A stretch of DNA of 46,597 nt from NCBI GenBank assembly GCA_020850945.1, contig JADZDR010000068.1, positions 1-46,597 of the forward strand, written 5' to 3'. Below are positions 1 to 8,510 of the stretch, piece after piece. The notes beneath the pieces were generated by a model. The model had not been told where the DNA came from. It did no database searches and was given only the letters and a program-made list of their open reading frames with translations. Made by a program: the position numbers and the translations under genes. Origin of the DNA: Acidimicrobiia bacterium. Lineage in GTDB: Bacteria > Actinomycetota > Acidimicrobiia > UBA2766. How positions within the stretch are numbered: position 1 is the first letter of the stretch; every line of letters starts with the position of its first letter.

Positions 1-108
1 GGGGGGGGGTGGGGGGGCGGGGGTGTAACGGGCGGGAACGACCGTGCACACGCGGCACACGCTGTTCCAGTCATCGATCCCGGACCCACAGCCCGGGCAC
101 TGATACAT
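1..108 (-). CDS. Zinc-ribbon protein, N-terminal part (cut by window edge)
   Basis: Reading leftward from an ATG at 106-108, the sequence encodes MYQCPGCGSGIDDWNSVCRV, then another Cys, and then a proline-rich stretch that runs off the window. The CPGCG and CRVC pairs form a zinc-ribbon knuckle. A strong Shine-Dalgarno (GGGAGGAG) lies about 10 nt upstream of the ATG, which supports the start. The proline run is encoded by the long G-tract (plus strand) at the window edge. Only about 36 codons are visible, so the rest of the protein and its role are unknown. The gene is divergent from the Lrp-like gene at 248. Confidence 0.6.
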   Translation of the reverse strand, partial: MYQCPGCGSGIDDWNSVCRVCTVVPARYTPAPPPPP

Positions 109-247
109 GGGGCCTTTGTCTCCTCCCTCGAATCCCAGGATCTTCGACGATTCTTACAGTTCTTCCTTGCCACACCGGCGGCAGGGTCGGGCCTCATCGG
201 ATATCGTCGCGGGAGCATCCGAGGCCGAGTAGGGGGTTTCGCGGATC

Positions 248-484
248 GTGGTTCAGGCTTATGTGCTCATCCAGTCCGAGGTCGGGAAGGCGGCGAGCGT
301 TGCGGCGGAGGTGCGCGGCCTTGCCGGGATCGTGTCTGCCGAGGACGTGACCGGCCCTTACGACGTCATCGTGAAAGCGGAAGCGGGAACGATGGACGAG
401 CTCGGCAAGCTCGTTGTGGCCCAGATCCAGAACGTCGAGGGCATCACGCGCACCCTCACGTGCCCGATCGTCCACCTGGACTGA
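248..484 (+). CDS. Stand-alone Lrp/AsnC ligand-binding (RAM) domain protein
   Basis: This 78-residue protein has the beta-alpha-beta pattern of the Lrp/AsnC effector-binding domain: VQAYVLIQ, then IVSAEDVTGPYDVIVK, then VEGITRTLTCPIV. It lacks the DNA-binding helix-turn-helix. Stand-alone versions of this domain are common in actinobacteria and are thought to bind amino acids or modulate full-length Lrp proteins. The start is GTG at 248, with a G-rich Shine-Dalgarno-like stretch (TAGGGGG) about 10 nt upstream. The family assignment is confident. The ligand and partner are unknown. Confidence 0.8.
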   Translation: MVQAYVLIQSEVGKAASVAAEVRGLAGIVSAEDVTGPYDVIVKAEAGTMDELGKLVVAQIQNVEGITRTLTCPIVHLD

Positions 485-596
485 CATGTGGGCAGTTTCT
501 GCCCTCACATATGAGGGCTCACCCTGCCCAGGGTGGCCGAAATCGCGACGTGGGCTTGGATGCCCCTCACCGATGAGGGTTGATGCTGCCCACATG
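485..596. repeat. REPIN-like element: two inverted copies of a hairpin-bearing repeat
   Basis: The element is bounded by an 11-bp perfect inverted repeat (CATGTGGGCAG at 485-495, its complement at 586-596). Each arm is followed inward by the same pattern: six variable bases, CCCTCA, four variable bases, TGAGGG (hairpins at 502-517 and 564-579). The left arm carries two further hairpins, at 490-504 (GGGCAG-TTT-CTGCCC) and 520-535 (CACCCTG-CC-CAGGGTG). It fills the gap between convergent genes and may also act as a bidirectional terminator. The two-inverted-copies layout is that of REPINs, and mobility is inferred. Confidence 0.65.
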
Positions 597-610
597 GTGC
601 GGGGGGGGAA

Positions 611-1735
611 TCACGGCATGCGGCCGCGGCGCTCCTCCAGGGTGTGGCGTTCGAACGCGAGCTCCACGAGACGCTCGATCTGTTCCGGATAGGGGACGCC
701 GCTCGCCTCCCACATCTGGGAGAACATCGAGATCGGCGTGAAACCAGGAATCGTGTTGATCTCGTTCACATGCAGGTCGTCCGTGCGGGGATCCCAGAAG
801 AAGTCGACGCGGGCGAGACCCCATGCGCCGACGGCACCGAAAGCCGCGATCGCGGTCGCCTGGGTCCGTGCCACGACGTGAGGCGGCAGGTCGGCAGGCA
901 CGACCGTCTGCGCTGTGCCGTCGAGGTACTTCGCCTCGAAGTCGTAGAAGCCGGAACCGGCCACGACGATCTCGCCGGGCAGGGATGCAACGGGGTCGAG
1001 TCCTCCGAGGACACCGCACTCGATCTCGCGACCCTCCGCCGACGCCTCGATCACGACGAGGTGGTCGTACTGCAGGGCCACCTCCACAGCGCCGGCCACG
1101 TCTCCGGCCACCTCGACGCGGGTGATCCCCACCGACGATCCGAGGTTCGCCGGCTTCACGAAGAGAGGTAGGCCGAGCTCGCCCACGATGCCCGCGACAT
1201 CCGGATCCCGCCGCCACTTGGCCTCCGACCGCCACACGTACGGGACCTGGGAGATGCCCTCTCCCCGGAATGCCCTCTTCATGGCGACCTTGTCCATGCC
1301 CACGGCGGAGCCGAGGACCCCGGAACCGACGTACGGGACACCGATCACGTCGAGGAGCCCCTGCAGGGTGCCGTCCTCGCCGAACGGCCCGTGCAGCACG
1401 GGAAAGACGACATCGAAGACGGCGAGGACAGTGCCGTCCACGCCGACGACCGCGGCCGTGCCCCGCCCTTCACCTGCGACGAGGTGCACACGCCGACCCT
1501 CGACGACGAGCGCGTCGGAGATCGCCGTGCCTCCCCCACCGTCGCGCTTCACCGCCTCCACGATCGCGTCGTGCGATGGGAGGCGAAACGTCCCGTCCCG
1601 ATCGATCCCCACGGCGATCGCGTCGAACCGGGCCGGATCGAGCGCCCGGAGCACTGCGACGGCGGAAGCGCACGACACGTCGTGCTCGCCCGAGCGGCCT
1701 CCGTAGAGGATGCCGATTCGCGTGGCTGGCGGCAC
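611..1735 (-). CDS. ddl: D-alanine--D-alanine ligase
   Basis: This 374-residue cytoplasmic ATP-grasp enzyme joins two D-alanines for the peptidoglycan stem peptide. The family landmarks appear in order: YGGRSGEHDVS near the N-terminus, VFPVLHGPFGEDGTLQG, the GSGVLGSAVGMDK stretch, FVKPANLGSSVG in the ATP-binding loop, and the C-terminal metal-binding segment GLARVDFFW...HVNEINTIPGFTPISMF. The length is usual for DdlA/B enzymes. The start is GTG at 1735 with an AAGGAG Shine-Dalgarno about 6 nt upstream. It lies 45 bp downstream of the small membrane-protein gene on the same strand, so the two may be co-transcribed. Confidence 0.95.
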   Translation of the reverse strand: MPPATRIGILYGGRSGEHDVSCASAVAVLRALDPARFDAIAVGIDRDGTFRLPSHDAIVEAVKRDGGGGTAISDALVVEGRRVHLVAGEGRGTAAVVGVDGTVLAVFDVVFPVLHGPFGEDGTLQGLLDVIGVPYVGSGVLGSAVGMDKVAMKRAFRGEGISQVPYVWRSEAKWRRDPDVAGIVGELGLPLFVKPANLGSSVGITRVEVAGDVAGAVEVALQYDHLVVIEASAEGREIECGVLGGLDPVASLPGEIVVAGSGFYDFEAKYLDGTAQTVVPADLPPHVVARTQATAIAAFGAVGAWGLARVDFFWDPRTDDLHVNEINTIPGFTPISMFSQMWEASGVPYPEQIERLVELAFERHTLEERRGRMP

Positions 1736-1780
1736 GGTCGTCTCCTTCTCGAGCAGGGCGGACAGGTCGATTCTGCCTGC

Positions 1781-2149
1781 TCAGAGTGCGTTCGCCTGGG
1801 ATATTGCGCGGAGTGCCATTCCCATGAGGAAAAGGCTGACCAGACCGTAGAACATCTCGCGGCGCTCCTTCACCCAATCGCTGCCCTGCGCGTAGATCCA
1901 GAAGAGGCCGATCGCGATCACGGACGCGACGCCGTAGAAGACGTGGAAGGACGTGGCCTCACGCGCGCCGAGTTGGAGGACGATCCCCGCAACGACCTGG
2001 ACGCAGACGGCGGCTTCGGCAGCGATCACGGTCCACCACAGAGCGGGCACGCGCCACTTCTCGACCCGGACGGCGACGAGCGCCCAGACGCCGGCGATCG
2101 CGTTGAGGAACACGACCGCCCAGGCGAAGATCGAGTGGAACTCCAGCAT
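1781..2149 (-). CDS. Small four-helix membrane protein
   Basis: This 122-residue protein has about four predicted membrane helices: residues roughly 8-27, 35-58, 68-88 and 97-117. No soluble domain is visible, and I do not recognise the family. The ATG at 2149 is chosen because GGAG lies 6 nt upstream. A longer frame extends upstream but has no membrane or start logic. It sits between a PH-like membrane protein and ddl on the same strand, so a cell-envelope role is possible but unproven. Confidence 0.75.
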   Translation of the reverse strand: MLEFHSIFAWAVVFLNAIAGVWALVAVRVEKWRVPALWWTVIAAEAAVCVQVVAGIVLQLGAREATSFHVFYGVASVIAIGLFWIYAQGSDWVKERREMFYGLVSLFLMGMALRAISQANAL

Positions 2150-2183
2150 CTCTACTCCGTCTTCTCCGACGTCGACTCCGGGA

Positions 2184-2780
2184 TCACAGCGCCCCGACGA
2201 AGGGAAAGGGCGGCAGGGGAAGTGGACGGCCCGTCCGGGTCCAGGTCGGCGCGTCCGGAACCCGGCGCAGACCAGCCCGGCGAACGAGCTCGGCCACACC
2301 CCGGGCACCGTGCGAGATCGTCTGGTAGCGGATGGCCGCACACCAGCTCCCATCCGCATGCGCGATGCCGAAGGTACCCCGGGACCTGCCGAGCGACCCG
2401 CGCGGGGCGGACACGACCCCGACGATGTCGTCGTAGGGGATCGCCGTCTTCTCGCCCTGCCCGAGCACGAGAGCGTCGTCGGTCAGCGCCATCCCACCAC
2501 GGATCCAGAGACGGAAACTCGCAGCTGCGCCGAGAAGACCGAGGGTGACGAGCGCGAAGGTCGACGCCCCGAGTCCGATCGCCACGAGCACGAGCCAGAG
2601 GGCGCCGAGGTAGGCGATGCTCGGTGGGTACGCGCGGGGTGGGGGCACAACACCGGTCCCGACCGGATCGCCGGCTCCGAAGACGCGTCGCTTCTCCAGC
2701 CAGCGCGCGACACTCAACACGACAAGGGTGGCCGTGGCGAGCACACCGAGACAGAGGGCAGCGAGTTCTCGCGGTGACAT
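2184..2780 (-). CDS. PH-domain-like membrane protein of unknown function
   Basis: The protein has 198 residues. An N-terminal membrane helix (about 5-28) is followed by a pair of hydrophobic segments around 53-95. A soluble C-terminal part (ALTDDALVLGQGEKTAIPYDDIVGVV) resembles the bacterial PH-type domains (DUF3093/bPH style) found in actinobacterial membrane proteins. The start ATG at 2780 lies only 17 bp from the divergent glnD start, so their promoters must overlap. The family assignment is tentative. Confidence 0.65.
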   Translation of the reverse strand: MSPRELAALCLGVLATATLVVLSVARWLEKRRVFGAGDPVGTGVVPPPRAYPPSIAYLGALWLVLVAIGLGASTFALVTLGLLGAAASFRLWIRGGMALTDDALVLGQGEKTAIPYDDIVGVVSAPRGSLGRSRGTFGIAHADGSWCAAIRYQTISHGARGVAELVRRAGLRRVPDAPTWTRTGRPLPLPPFPFVGAL

Positions 2781-2784
2781 TCCG

Positions 2785-2790
2785 TAGGCT
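2785..2790 (+). promoter_or_regulatory. -10 element for a leaderless glnD transcript
   Basis: TAGGCT lies 7 nt before the GTG start at 2798, with no Shine-Dalgarno between. The same TANNNT-(6-8 nt)-start arrangement recurs at 5734, 14727, 15668, 20689 and 22691, which argues that it is a real promoter class. Confidence 0.5.
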
Positions 2791-2797
2791 GGGTCGG

Positions 2798-5278
2798 GTG
2801 ACGCCCGAAACCGTACCCCACGGAGGCCTCGCGGACGCCAGTCGTCGCACCGACGCGGTGGATGCCGACATACGGGCAGCCGTGGCCGATCTCTGGACCG
2901 ATGCGCCCGGGCGGCTCGCGCTCGTGGCCGTCGGCAGCTACGGGAGACGTGAGCTCGCCCCGCACAGCGATGTCGACATCCTCGTGCTCCACGATCTGCG
3001 CCGCAAAGAGGATGTGACCGCGATCACCCGCACTGCCCTCTACCCGCTCTGGGATCTCGGCCTCGAGCTCGGCTACGCCGTGCGCACGGTTCCCGAGTGT
3101 CTGCGATGGGCGCGGGACGATCCGGTCATCGCCACGACCCTCTTCGACACGCGGATCGTGGCCGGTGACGCCTCCCTCCTCGCCGACCTCGGGACGGCAC
3201 TCGAGAAGTGGCGCAGACGCCACACCCGTGACCTCGAGAAGTCCCTGCTCGCGGGTTTGGAGGATCGGTACGTGCGTTACGGGGACGCGGGGGTCGACCT
3301 CGAACCGCACATCAAGGAGGGCCGGGGGGGACTGCGGGACCTCCACACACTGCGCTGGCTCGGACACGACGACGATGCCCTCACCGGCGCCCTCGACTGT
3401 CTCCTGGCCGTGCGCGAGACGTTGCACACGTTGTCCGGGCGGCGTGAGGACAGGATCACACGCGAGCTCCTCGAGGAGGCCGCGAAGACCCTCACGCCGG
3501 ATGCTCACGACCCCCGCGATGCCCTCCTCGCCGCCGTCTGGTCCCAGACCCGGCTCACGGGAATCAGGCTCGGCTGGCTCGCCCAGACCCGCCTCAACCC
3601 GCCGGGGAAGCGGGTCCAGACCCCCACCGGTTTCGGCGTCGAGGACGACACCCTCGTGCGAGTCGACGCGCGCCCACCCGAGGCGGACCCCGAAGCCGGC
3701 CTCCTCGCCGCTGCCGCCGCCGGCCGCATCGCCCCGTCGGAACAGCTCGCCACATGGGCTCGCCAGGGTGAACGACCCTTTCACTGGACGGAGGGCACCC
3801 GCACGGCGTTCCTCGACTTCCTCCGCAGCGGGCAGACAGCGGGGTGGGAGCTCCTCGATGTCACTGGCCTCTGGACCCGCTATGTCCCGGAGTTGGAGCC
3901 CGTCCGGTACAAGGCACAGCACAACGCCCTCCACAGGCTCGGAGTGGATGCGCACTGCTGGGAGACGGTGATGCAGACCTTACGCATGCAGCGTGACGAT
4001 GCCTGGCTCGCCGCGGCCGTCTGGGCCGAGCTCGAGAGGCCGGAACTCCTTCTCCTCGCCGCGCTCCTCCACGACGCCGGGAAGGGTCTGCCCGGGGACC
4101 ACGCGCGCCAGGGAGTGATCCTCGCGCGCCGCTTCTGTGAACGGGCGGGTTTCGGCGCCGACGTGCAGGAAACAGTCGCCTTCCTCGTCGACCAGCACCT
4201 CACGCTGCCTGACTTCGCGACCGGCCGCGACCTCTCCGACGAGGACCTCGTGATCGACCTCGCCACACGCATCGGCGACGGGCAGCGGCTCCGCCTCCTC
4301 TACCTGCTCGCCCTCGCCGACGCGCGCGCGACCGGTCCCGCCGCGTGGTCGACCTGGAAGGCCGAGCTCCTCATGGAGCTGTTCGTGCGCCTCGCAACGC
4401 TGATCGAGGCCGGCGATCTCGTGGGACGGGATGCCCGCAACAGGTGGGAGCGGGCCCGGGCAGAGGTGCTCCGGTCCGTTCCGGCTGCGGACCGCGAAGA
4501 CGCCGCCGACGAGCTCGCGGGCTTTCCGCGCCGCTACCTGCTGGCGCAGTCACCGGCTGACGCCGTCGCGCACCTCGACATGATCCGCGAACTGCGCGAG
4601 GACGGCACGACCATGCCGTCTCCCCGTGTCGCGGGGGGTGCGCGACGCTGCAGCATCGTGTCCCGTGACCGTCCCGGTCTCCTGAGCACGATCGCCGGGG
4701 TCCTCTCGGTGCGGGGGATCGCGATCCACACAGCCGAGGTGTTCACGCGCTCGGATGGAATCGCCGTGGACGTGCTCGGTGTGATCGGACCCGGCGGGCA
4801 CGACGTGGACACCGCCGTGTGGGAGAAGGTCGGGACGGACCTCGACGCCGCCCTCGACGGCCACCTCGACCTCGGGGCTGCGCTTGCAGCCCGCGCCGAC
4901 AGGTACAGGGAGGCAGTGCCGGCGGGTGCCTCGACCACGGTCGTGGTCGACGACGCGGCGTCGGCGTGGTACACGGTCGTGGAGGTTCGGGCTCCGGACC
5001 GGATCGGGCTCCTCCACGATCTCACGGCGGTTCTCTCCGGTTTGGGACTCGACGTGCACTTCGCACGGGTCGCGACGCAGGCGGGCGAGGCACGCGACTC
5101 ATTCTCCGTGCGGACACTCGAGGGCACGAAGGTGACGGATCCCGACAGACTCGAGGCCGACATCCGGCAGCGGCTCGCACCTATAGTGCACCAGGCCCGC
5201 GAACCGGAGGCGCCACCGCAGAACACCAACGCCGGTTCGGGGCAAGCCGATGACCTCGACACCCACTATCGAACTTGA
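2798..5278 (+). CDS. glnD: [Protein-PII] uridylyltransferase / uridylyl-removing enzyme
   Basis: The protein has 826 residues. It is the bifunctional nitrogen sensor that modifies and demodifies PII (GlnB/GlnK) in response to glutamine. The nucleotidyltransferase motif GSYGRRELAPHSDVDI is near residue 45. A helical linker follows, then an HD hydrolase site (LLHDAGKG) near residue 423 and two C-terminal ACT domains beginning near residues 617 and 727. The domain order and length match the GlnD family. The frame is open further upstream, but GTG at 2798 fits the -10 box and the divergent neighbour. Its 3' end overlaps the next gene by 29 bp, suggesting co-expression. No PII or ammonium-transporter gene is in the window. 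Confidence 0.92.
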   Translation: MTPETVPHGGLADASRRTDAVDADIRAAVADLWTDAPGRLALVAVGSYGRRELAPHSDVDILVLHDLRRKEDVTAITRTALYPLWDLGLELGYAVRTVPECLRWARDDPVIATTLFDTRIVAGDASLLADLGTALEKWRRRHTRDLEKSLLAGLEDRYVRYGDAGVDLEPHIKEGRGGLRDLHTLRWLGHDDDALTGALDCLLAVRETLHTLSGRREDRITRELLEEAAKTLTPDAHDPRDALLAAVWSQTRLTGIRLGWLAQTRLNPPGKRVQTPTGFGVEDDTLVRVDARPPEADPEAGLLAAAAAGRIAPSEQLATWARQGERPFHWTEGTRTAFLDFLRSGQTAGWELLDVTGLWTRYVPELEPVRYKAQHNALHRLGVDAHCWETVMQTLRMQRDDAWLAAAVWAELERPELLLLAALLHDAGKGLPGDHARQGVILARRFCERAGFGADVQETVAFLVDQHLTLPDFATGRDLSDEDLVIDLATRIGDGQRLRLLYLLALADARATGPAAWSTWKAELLMELFVRLATLIEAGDLVGRDARNRWERARAEVLRSVPAADREDAADELAGFPRRYLLAQSPADAVAHLDMIRELREDGTTMPSPRVAGGARRCSIVSRDRPGLLSTIAGVLSVRGIAIHTAEVFTRSDGIAVDVLGVIGPGGHDVDTAVWEKVGTDLDAALDGHLDLGAALAARADRYREAVPAGASTTVVVDDAASAWYTVVEVRAPDRIGLLHDLTAVLSGLGLDVHFARVATQAGEARDSFSVRTLEGTKVTDPDRLEADIRQRLAPIVHQAREPEAPPQNTNAGSGQADDLDTHYRT

Positions 5279-5708
5279 CGGGATGGACACCCGGGCACTC
5301 GTCCGGGTCTACCGGTACGTGACCGGCATGACCGTGGCCTACTGGGAAGCCCATCTCGACGGCAGGCTGAGCCGTTTCGTCGCGCCCCCCGCCGAGGTCG
5401 AGGACACGATGATCTGCATGACCGAGGACATCTGGCGGTCCGTGGGGGACGCGATCCGGACAGGCAAGCAGACGGCTGTCGTCCGCACGTCCCTCGACCC
5501 CAACCGGCTCATCGTCGGACTCGACTCGGCGTCGCGGATGCTGGCGTTCCTGCCGTATGCGAGGGAGGCCGGTGTGGAGGTCCCCGACGACTCCGAAGCC
5601 CACATGCTCCTCGTGTACATGATCGAGGAGTTCGTCGCCCGGGCCAAGGAGCGCCTCAACTCCCCCCGCACCGACCTGGGCGCATCCAACCACAACCAGC
5701 GTGGGTGA
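5250..5708 (+). CDS. Uncharacterised 152-aa protein overlapping glnD
   Basis: I do not recognise this soluble, mostly helical protein. It has no membrane segment or signal peptide. Visible stretches include MICMTEDIWRSVGDAI, an AFLPYAREAGVEVP segment and a Glu/Lys-rich C-terminal helix. The ATG at 5250 overlaps glnD by 29 bp, so the two are probably translated from one message. A second ATG at 5283 would shorten it by 11 residues. The linkage to glnD suggests a nitrogen-regulation link, but only by position. Confidence 0.7.
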   Translation: MTSTPTIELDGMDTRALVRVYRYVTGMTVAYWEAHLDGRLSRFVAPPAEVEDTMICMTEDIWRSVGDAIRTGKQTAVVRTSLDPNRLIVGLDSASRMLAFLPYAREAGVEVPDDSEAHMLLVYMIEEFVARAKERLNSPRTDLGASNHNQRG

Positions 5709-5718
5709 ATACGCCCAC
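5701..5718 (+). terminator. Hairpin at the end of the glnD operon
   Basis: GTGGGTG-AATA-CGCCCAC forms a 7-bp stem with one G-U pair. It spans the stop codon of the preceding gene and has no U-tract. It is a weak terminator candidate and could instead affect mRNA stability. Confidence 0.3.
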
Positions 5719-5733
5719 GTGGGGCTCAGGCTT

Positions 5734-5739
5734 TAGAGT
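5734..5739 (+). promoter_or_regulatory. -10 element for the lipase gene (leaderless)
   Basis: TAGAGT lies 6 nt before the ATG at 5746, with no Shine-Dalgarno in between. The geometry is the same as at 2785. Confidence 0.45.
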
Positions 5740-5745
5740 TCCCGC

Positions 5746-6597
5746 ATGGCTTCGGAGCTCCCCCACATGAACGAGAAGGTCGGCACGGGTACGAGCGTCA
5801 CGGGACGGCCCCTGCATCTCGTGGACTGGACGGATGGTGGGAACACGGCGCACGTCGTCCTCGTGCACGGGTATGCCGAACATTGCGGTCGCTACGCGCA
5901 CGTGGCGGCACGCCTCGTCGCGGCCGGCTACGACGTGCACGGGTACGACCAACTCGGACACGGCCGGTCGGCCGGCAAGTTCGGCCGCGTCGGCTCCTTC
6001 GACGCCCTCGTCGCCGACATGGAACGCCGCGTGACCGCCGTGCAGGACGCCCACCCCGACGAGGGGGTGTTCGTCCTCGGCCACAGCATGGGCGGCCTCG
6101 TCGTCCTCACGGCCCTCGCCCGCGGTGACGTGACGGTCGACGGAGCCGTCGTGACCGGACCCGCAGTCACAGCCGGCGCCGACTTCCCCAAGATCCTCGT
6201 CCTCCTCGTGAAGGGTTTGGGACGAGTCCTCCCCGCCGTGCCCGTCCAGAAGCTCGACGGCCGGCATGTGTCCCGGGATCCCGCGGTCGTCGAGTCCTAC
6301 GAGACGGATCCCTACGTCTACCGGGGGGCGATGGACGCGAGGACTGGCGGCGAGCTCGCGCAGGCGGTCGACTGGCTCGACACCCACCTCGAGGACATCC
6401 GCACTCCACTCCTCGTCGTGCACGGCAGCGCGGACAAGCTCACCGATCCCGCCGGGAGCCGCAAGGTGCACGAGCGGGCCACGTCCAAGGACAAGACGCT
6501 GCGCATCTGGGACGGACTCTTCCACGAGGTCCTGAACGAACCCGAGCGCGACGAGGTCATCACCGAGATCGTCGACTGGCTCGACGCCCACCGCTGA
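5746..6597 (+). CDS. Alpha/beta-hydrolase, monoacylglycerol lipase-like
   Basis: The protein has 283 residues with the alpha/beta-hydrolase fold. The oxyanion-hole region is VLVHGYAEHCGRY. The nucleophile elbow GHSMGG places the catalytic Ser at residue 114. The acid is probably the Asp in VVHGSADKL, and the base is the His in LFHEVLNE near the C-terminus. The HGYAEHCGRY and YDQLGHGRS segments are typical of monoglyceride lipases/lysophospholipases. There is no signal peptide, so it is likely cytoplasmic and acts on lipid or ester substrates. The gene converges on the MFS gene, leaving a 31-bp gap. Confidence 0.85.
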   Translation: MASELPHMNEKVGTGTSVTGRPLHLVDWTDGGNTAHVVLVHGYAEHCGRYAHVAARLVAAGYDVHGYDQLGHGRSAGKFGRVGSFDALVADMERRVTAVQDAHPDEGVFVLGHSMGGLVVLTALARGDVTVDGAVVTGPAVTAGADFPKILVLLVKGLGRVLPAVPVQKLDGRHVSRDPAVVESYETDPYVYRGAMDARTGGELAQAVDWLDTHLEDIRTPLLVVHGSADKLTDPAGSRKVHERATSKDKTLRIWDGLFHEVLNEPERDEVITEIVDWLDAHR

Positions 6598-6628
6598 GGA
6601 CCGACGACGCCCACTGGCGCGTGGAGGT

Positions 6629-7843
6629 TCAGGGCGGATCGGGTTCGAGATTCTCCAGTGCCACCTCGGCGGCCGCCGGATCGACGGGCTGGCGGACGCG
6701 GGGGTCGACACCGCTGCGCAGGAGTGCGAGGCCTGCCACGGCAAGCACGGCGGCGGCCACGAAAGATCCCCGGTATCCCACCGCCGCCACCACACCCCCC
6801 AGCAGGACGGCACCGAGGCCCTGGGACAGGTCGAAGAAGCTGCTCGTGGTGCCCACGGCCGAACCTCGCTCGGTCCCGGGTACGCCCGTGAGGGCGAGCA
6901 TGAGCATGGACGGGTAGAGCTGCGACATCCCCAGGGCCAGCACCGCCGTCCCGGCATAGAGGCCCCACGGGCGGGGGACGGCCGCCAGCGCCACCATGCC
7001 GGCGGCAATGCCGCCCGTGGCGAGCGTGCCCGCACGGAGCGCGCCGATGCGGTCGGGCACGCGTGCGCCGAAGATCCGCACCGCCAGCACGACGCAGCCG
7101 TAGAGGAGGAACACGCCGCGCGAGTCCTCCAGGCCGACATCGGTCACGTAGAGGGGGATGAACCCGGCGAACCCGGCCAGGGGGACCATGCCCAGGAACA
7201 GCACCGTGCCTGGTGCCAGGGCGGCCCGGTGCAACAGAGGCTGGCGCGGTGCTGCGGCGCCCGGCGTGGGAGGATGCATCGTCTCGTGGGTGGCGAGGGC
7301 GAGCAGACCGGCGAACACGGCCAGGACTGCGCTCACCACCCAGACCCGCGAGTAGTGGTCGTGGTCGAGCAGCCACTCGCCGAGCGCGGGGCCGAAGGCA
7401 AGGCCGCCGTAGACGGCGACGGACCAGTAGCTGATGGCTTCACCCCGGCGGGCCTCGGGTGCGAGGTCGGTCACCATCGTGCCGGCACCCACGAAGAACG
7501 CAGCCTCGCCGATACCGCCCAGCACCCGCGCCGGGAGCAGGACCGCCACCGACTGGGCGAGCGGATACAAGGCTACGGCGACACCGACGGTCAGGGCGCC
7601 GCCGACGATGAGGATCCGGCGGCCCATGCGGTCGCCGATGCGCCCGGCAAAGGGACGCAGCAGCACCGCCCCCACGCTGAACGCGCCCACGGCCACTCCC
7701 ACCGCGACGCTTCCCCCGCCCAAGGCGTCCTCCACGAAGAGGGGTACCACGGGCAGGAGCATGCCGAGCGAGAAGAAGTAGGCGAGTCCGACAACCACGA
7801 CGAGTGCGAACCGCGGGGTGAGCAGCCGGTCGCCGGAGGACAT
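6629..7843 (-). CDS. MFS transporter (12-TM exporter type)
   Basis: This polytopic membrane protein of 404 residues has repeated hydrophobic segments. The MFS signature between helices 2 and 3 reads GRIGDRMGRRILIVGG. The second half repeats the pattern with ARVPDRIGALRAG. Drug- or metabolite-exporter members of the MFS have this layout, and the substrate cannot be inferred. The ATG at 7843 is chosen because the hydrophobic first helix begins just after it. Upstream frame sequence is not membrane-like. No clear Shine-Dalgarno precedes it. Confidence 0.85.
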   Translation of the reverse strand: MSSGDRLLTPRFALVVVVGLAYFFSLGMLLPVVPLFVEDALGGGSVAVGVAVGAFSVGAVLLRPFAGRIGDRMGRRILIVGGALTVGVAVALYPLAQSVAVLLPARVLGGIGEAAFFVGAGTMVTDLAPEARRGEAISYWSVAVYGGLAFGPALGEWLLDHDHYSRVWVVSAVLAVFAGLLALATHETMHPPTPGAAAPRQPLLHRAALAPGTVLFLGMVPLAGFAGFIPLYVTDVGLEDSRGVFLLYGCVVLAVRIFGARVPDRIGALRAGTLATGGIAAGMVALAAVPRPWGLYAGTAVLALGMSQLYPSMLMLALTGVPGTERGSAVGTTSSFFDLSQGLGAVLLGGVVAAVGYRGSFVAAAVLAVAGLALLRSGVDPRVRQPVDPAAAEVALENLEPDPP

Positions 7844-7982
7844 GGTCGGCAGCCTAGGTGGCCGCTGAGTCACGTCCGGGGGGCGACGACACCCGTCCGA
7901 ATTTACGGACTTCTCACATGCACCTCCGATTCCGCACGCGTGTGACGTGTGGGCTGGAGTGCAAGCACACCGAGGAGTCCCC

Positions 7983-8510
7983 ATGATTCGAATCGCCAGA
8001 GGTCTTGCCGTGGGCCTCGTCATCACCGTCCTGCTCACCGTTGCCGGCCTCGCCATCGCACAGGAGGACGAAGGTGGGTCCGCTCCCGATCCCGCCCAGA
8101 ACGCCCCGCAGGCGGCGGAGGGCAGCGGTGGTCAAGCCGGCCCGGAAGGGCAGGGCAGGAAGCACGGACTCTGGCGTCGCGTCGTACGCGGCGACTTCGT
8201 CGTCATCGACAAGGACGGCGCGACGAAGACCGTCCATGTCGAGGCGGGTACGGTCGGGGACATCTCGGACTCGGGATTCACCCTGACTGGCCCGGACGGA
8301 GTCGCGACGGCGATCCGTCTCGACGAGGAGACCAAGTTCGTACCCGAGGTCGAGGATCTCGCGGCGCTCGACGGCAAGAAGGTGCGGGTCATCGCTGAGA
8401 CCAAGGACGGCGATGCCTGGGTCGCCGATGTCGTGATCACGGGCCGGCCCGAGGGGGGACGGCGCGGAGACGGCCCGCAGGCAGGTGGAGAGGAGTCGGG
8501 TACGTTCTGA
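7983..8510 (+). CDS. Secreted protein with a DUF5666-like beta domain
   Basis: The protein has 175 residues. A signal peptide (about residues 1-26: positive start, hydrophobic core VGLVITVLLTVAGLAIA, then QE) precedes an Ala/Gly/Gln-rich linker. A beta-rich domain follows, with repeated V-I-D-K-D-G and V-R-V-I-A-E-T strands. Such OB-like repeats are seen in DUF5666-type exported proteins. The ATG at 7983 has a GAGGAG Shine-Dalgarno 5 nt upstream. The function is unknown. It is divergent from the MFS gene. Confidence 0.7.
   Translation: MIRIARGLAVGLVITVLLTVAGLAIAQEDEGGSAPDPAQNAPQAAEGSGGQAGPEGQGRKHGLWRRVVRGDFVVIDKDGATKTVHVEAGTVGDISDSGFTLTGPDGVATAIRLDEETKFVPEVEDLAALDGKKVRVIAETKDGDAWVADVVITGRPEGGRRGDGPQAGGEESGTF

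Noticed and set aside
1391-2548. Long plus-strand frame (385 codons) opposite ddl and the membrane-protein genes
   Set aside because: It is antisense to well-supported genes, has no domain pattern, and has the Arg/Asp/His-rich composition typical of GC-rich shadow frames.
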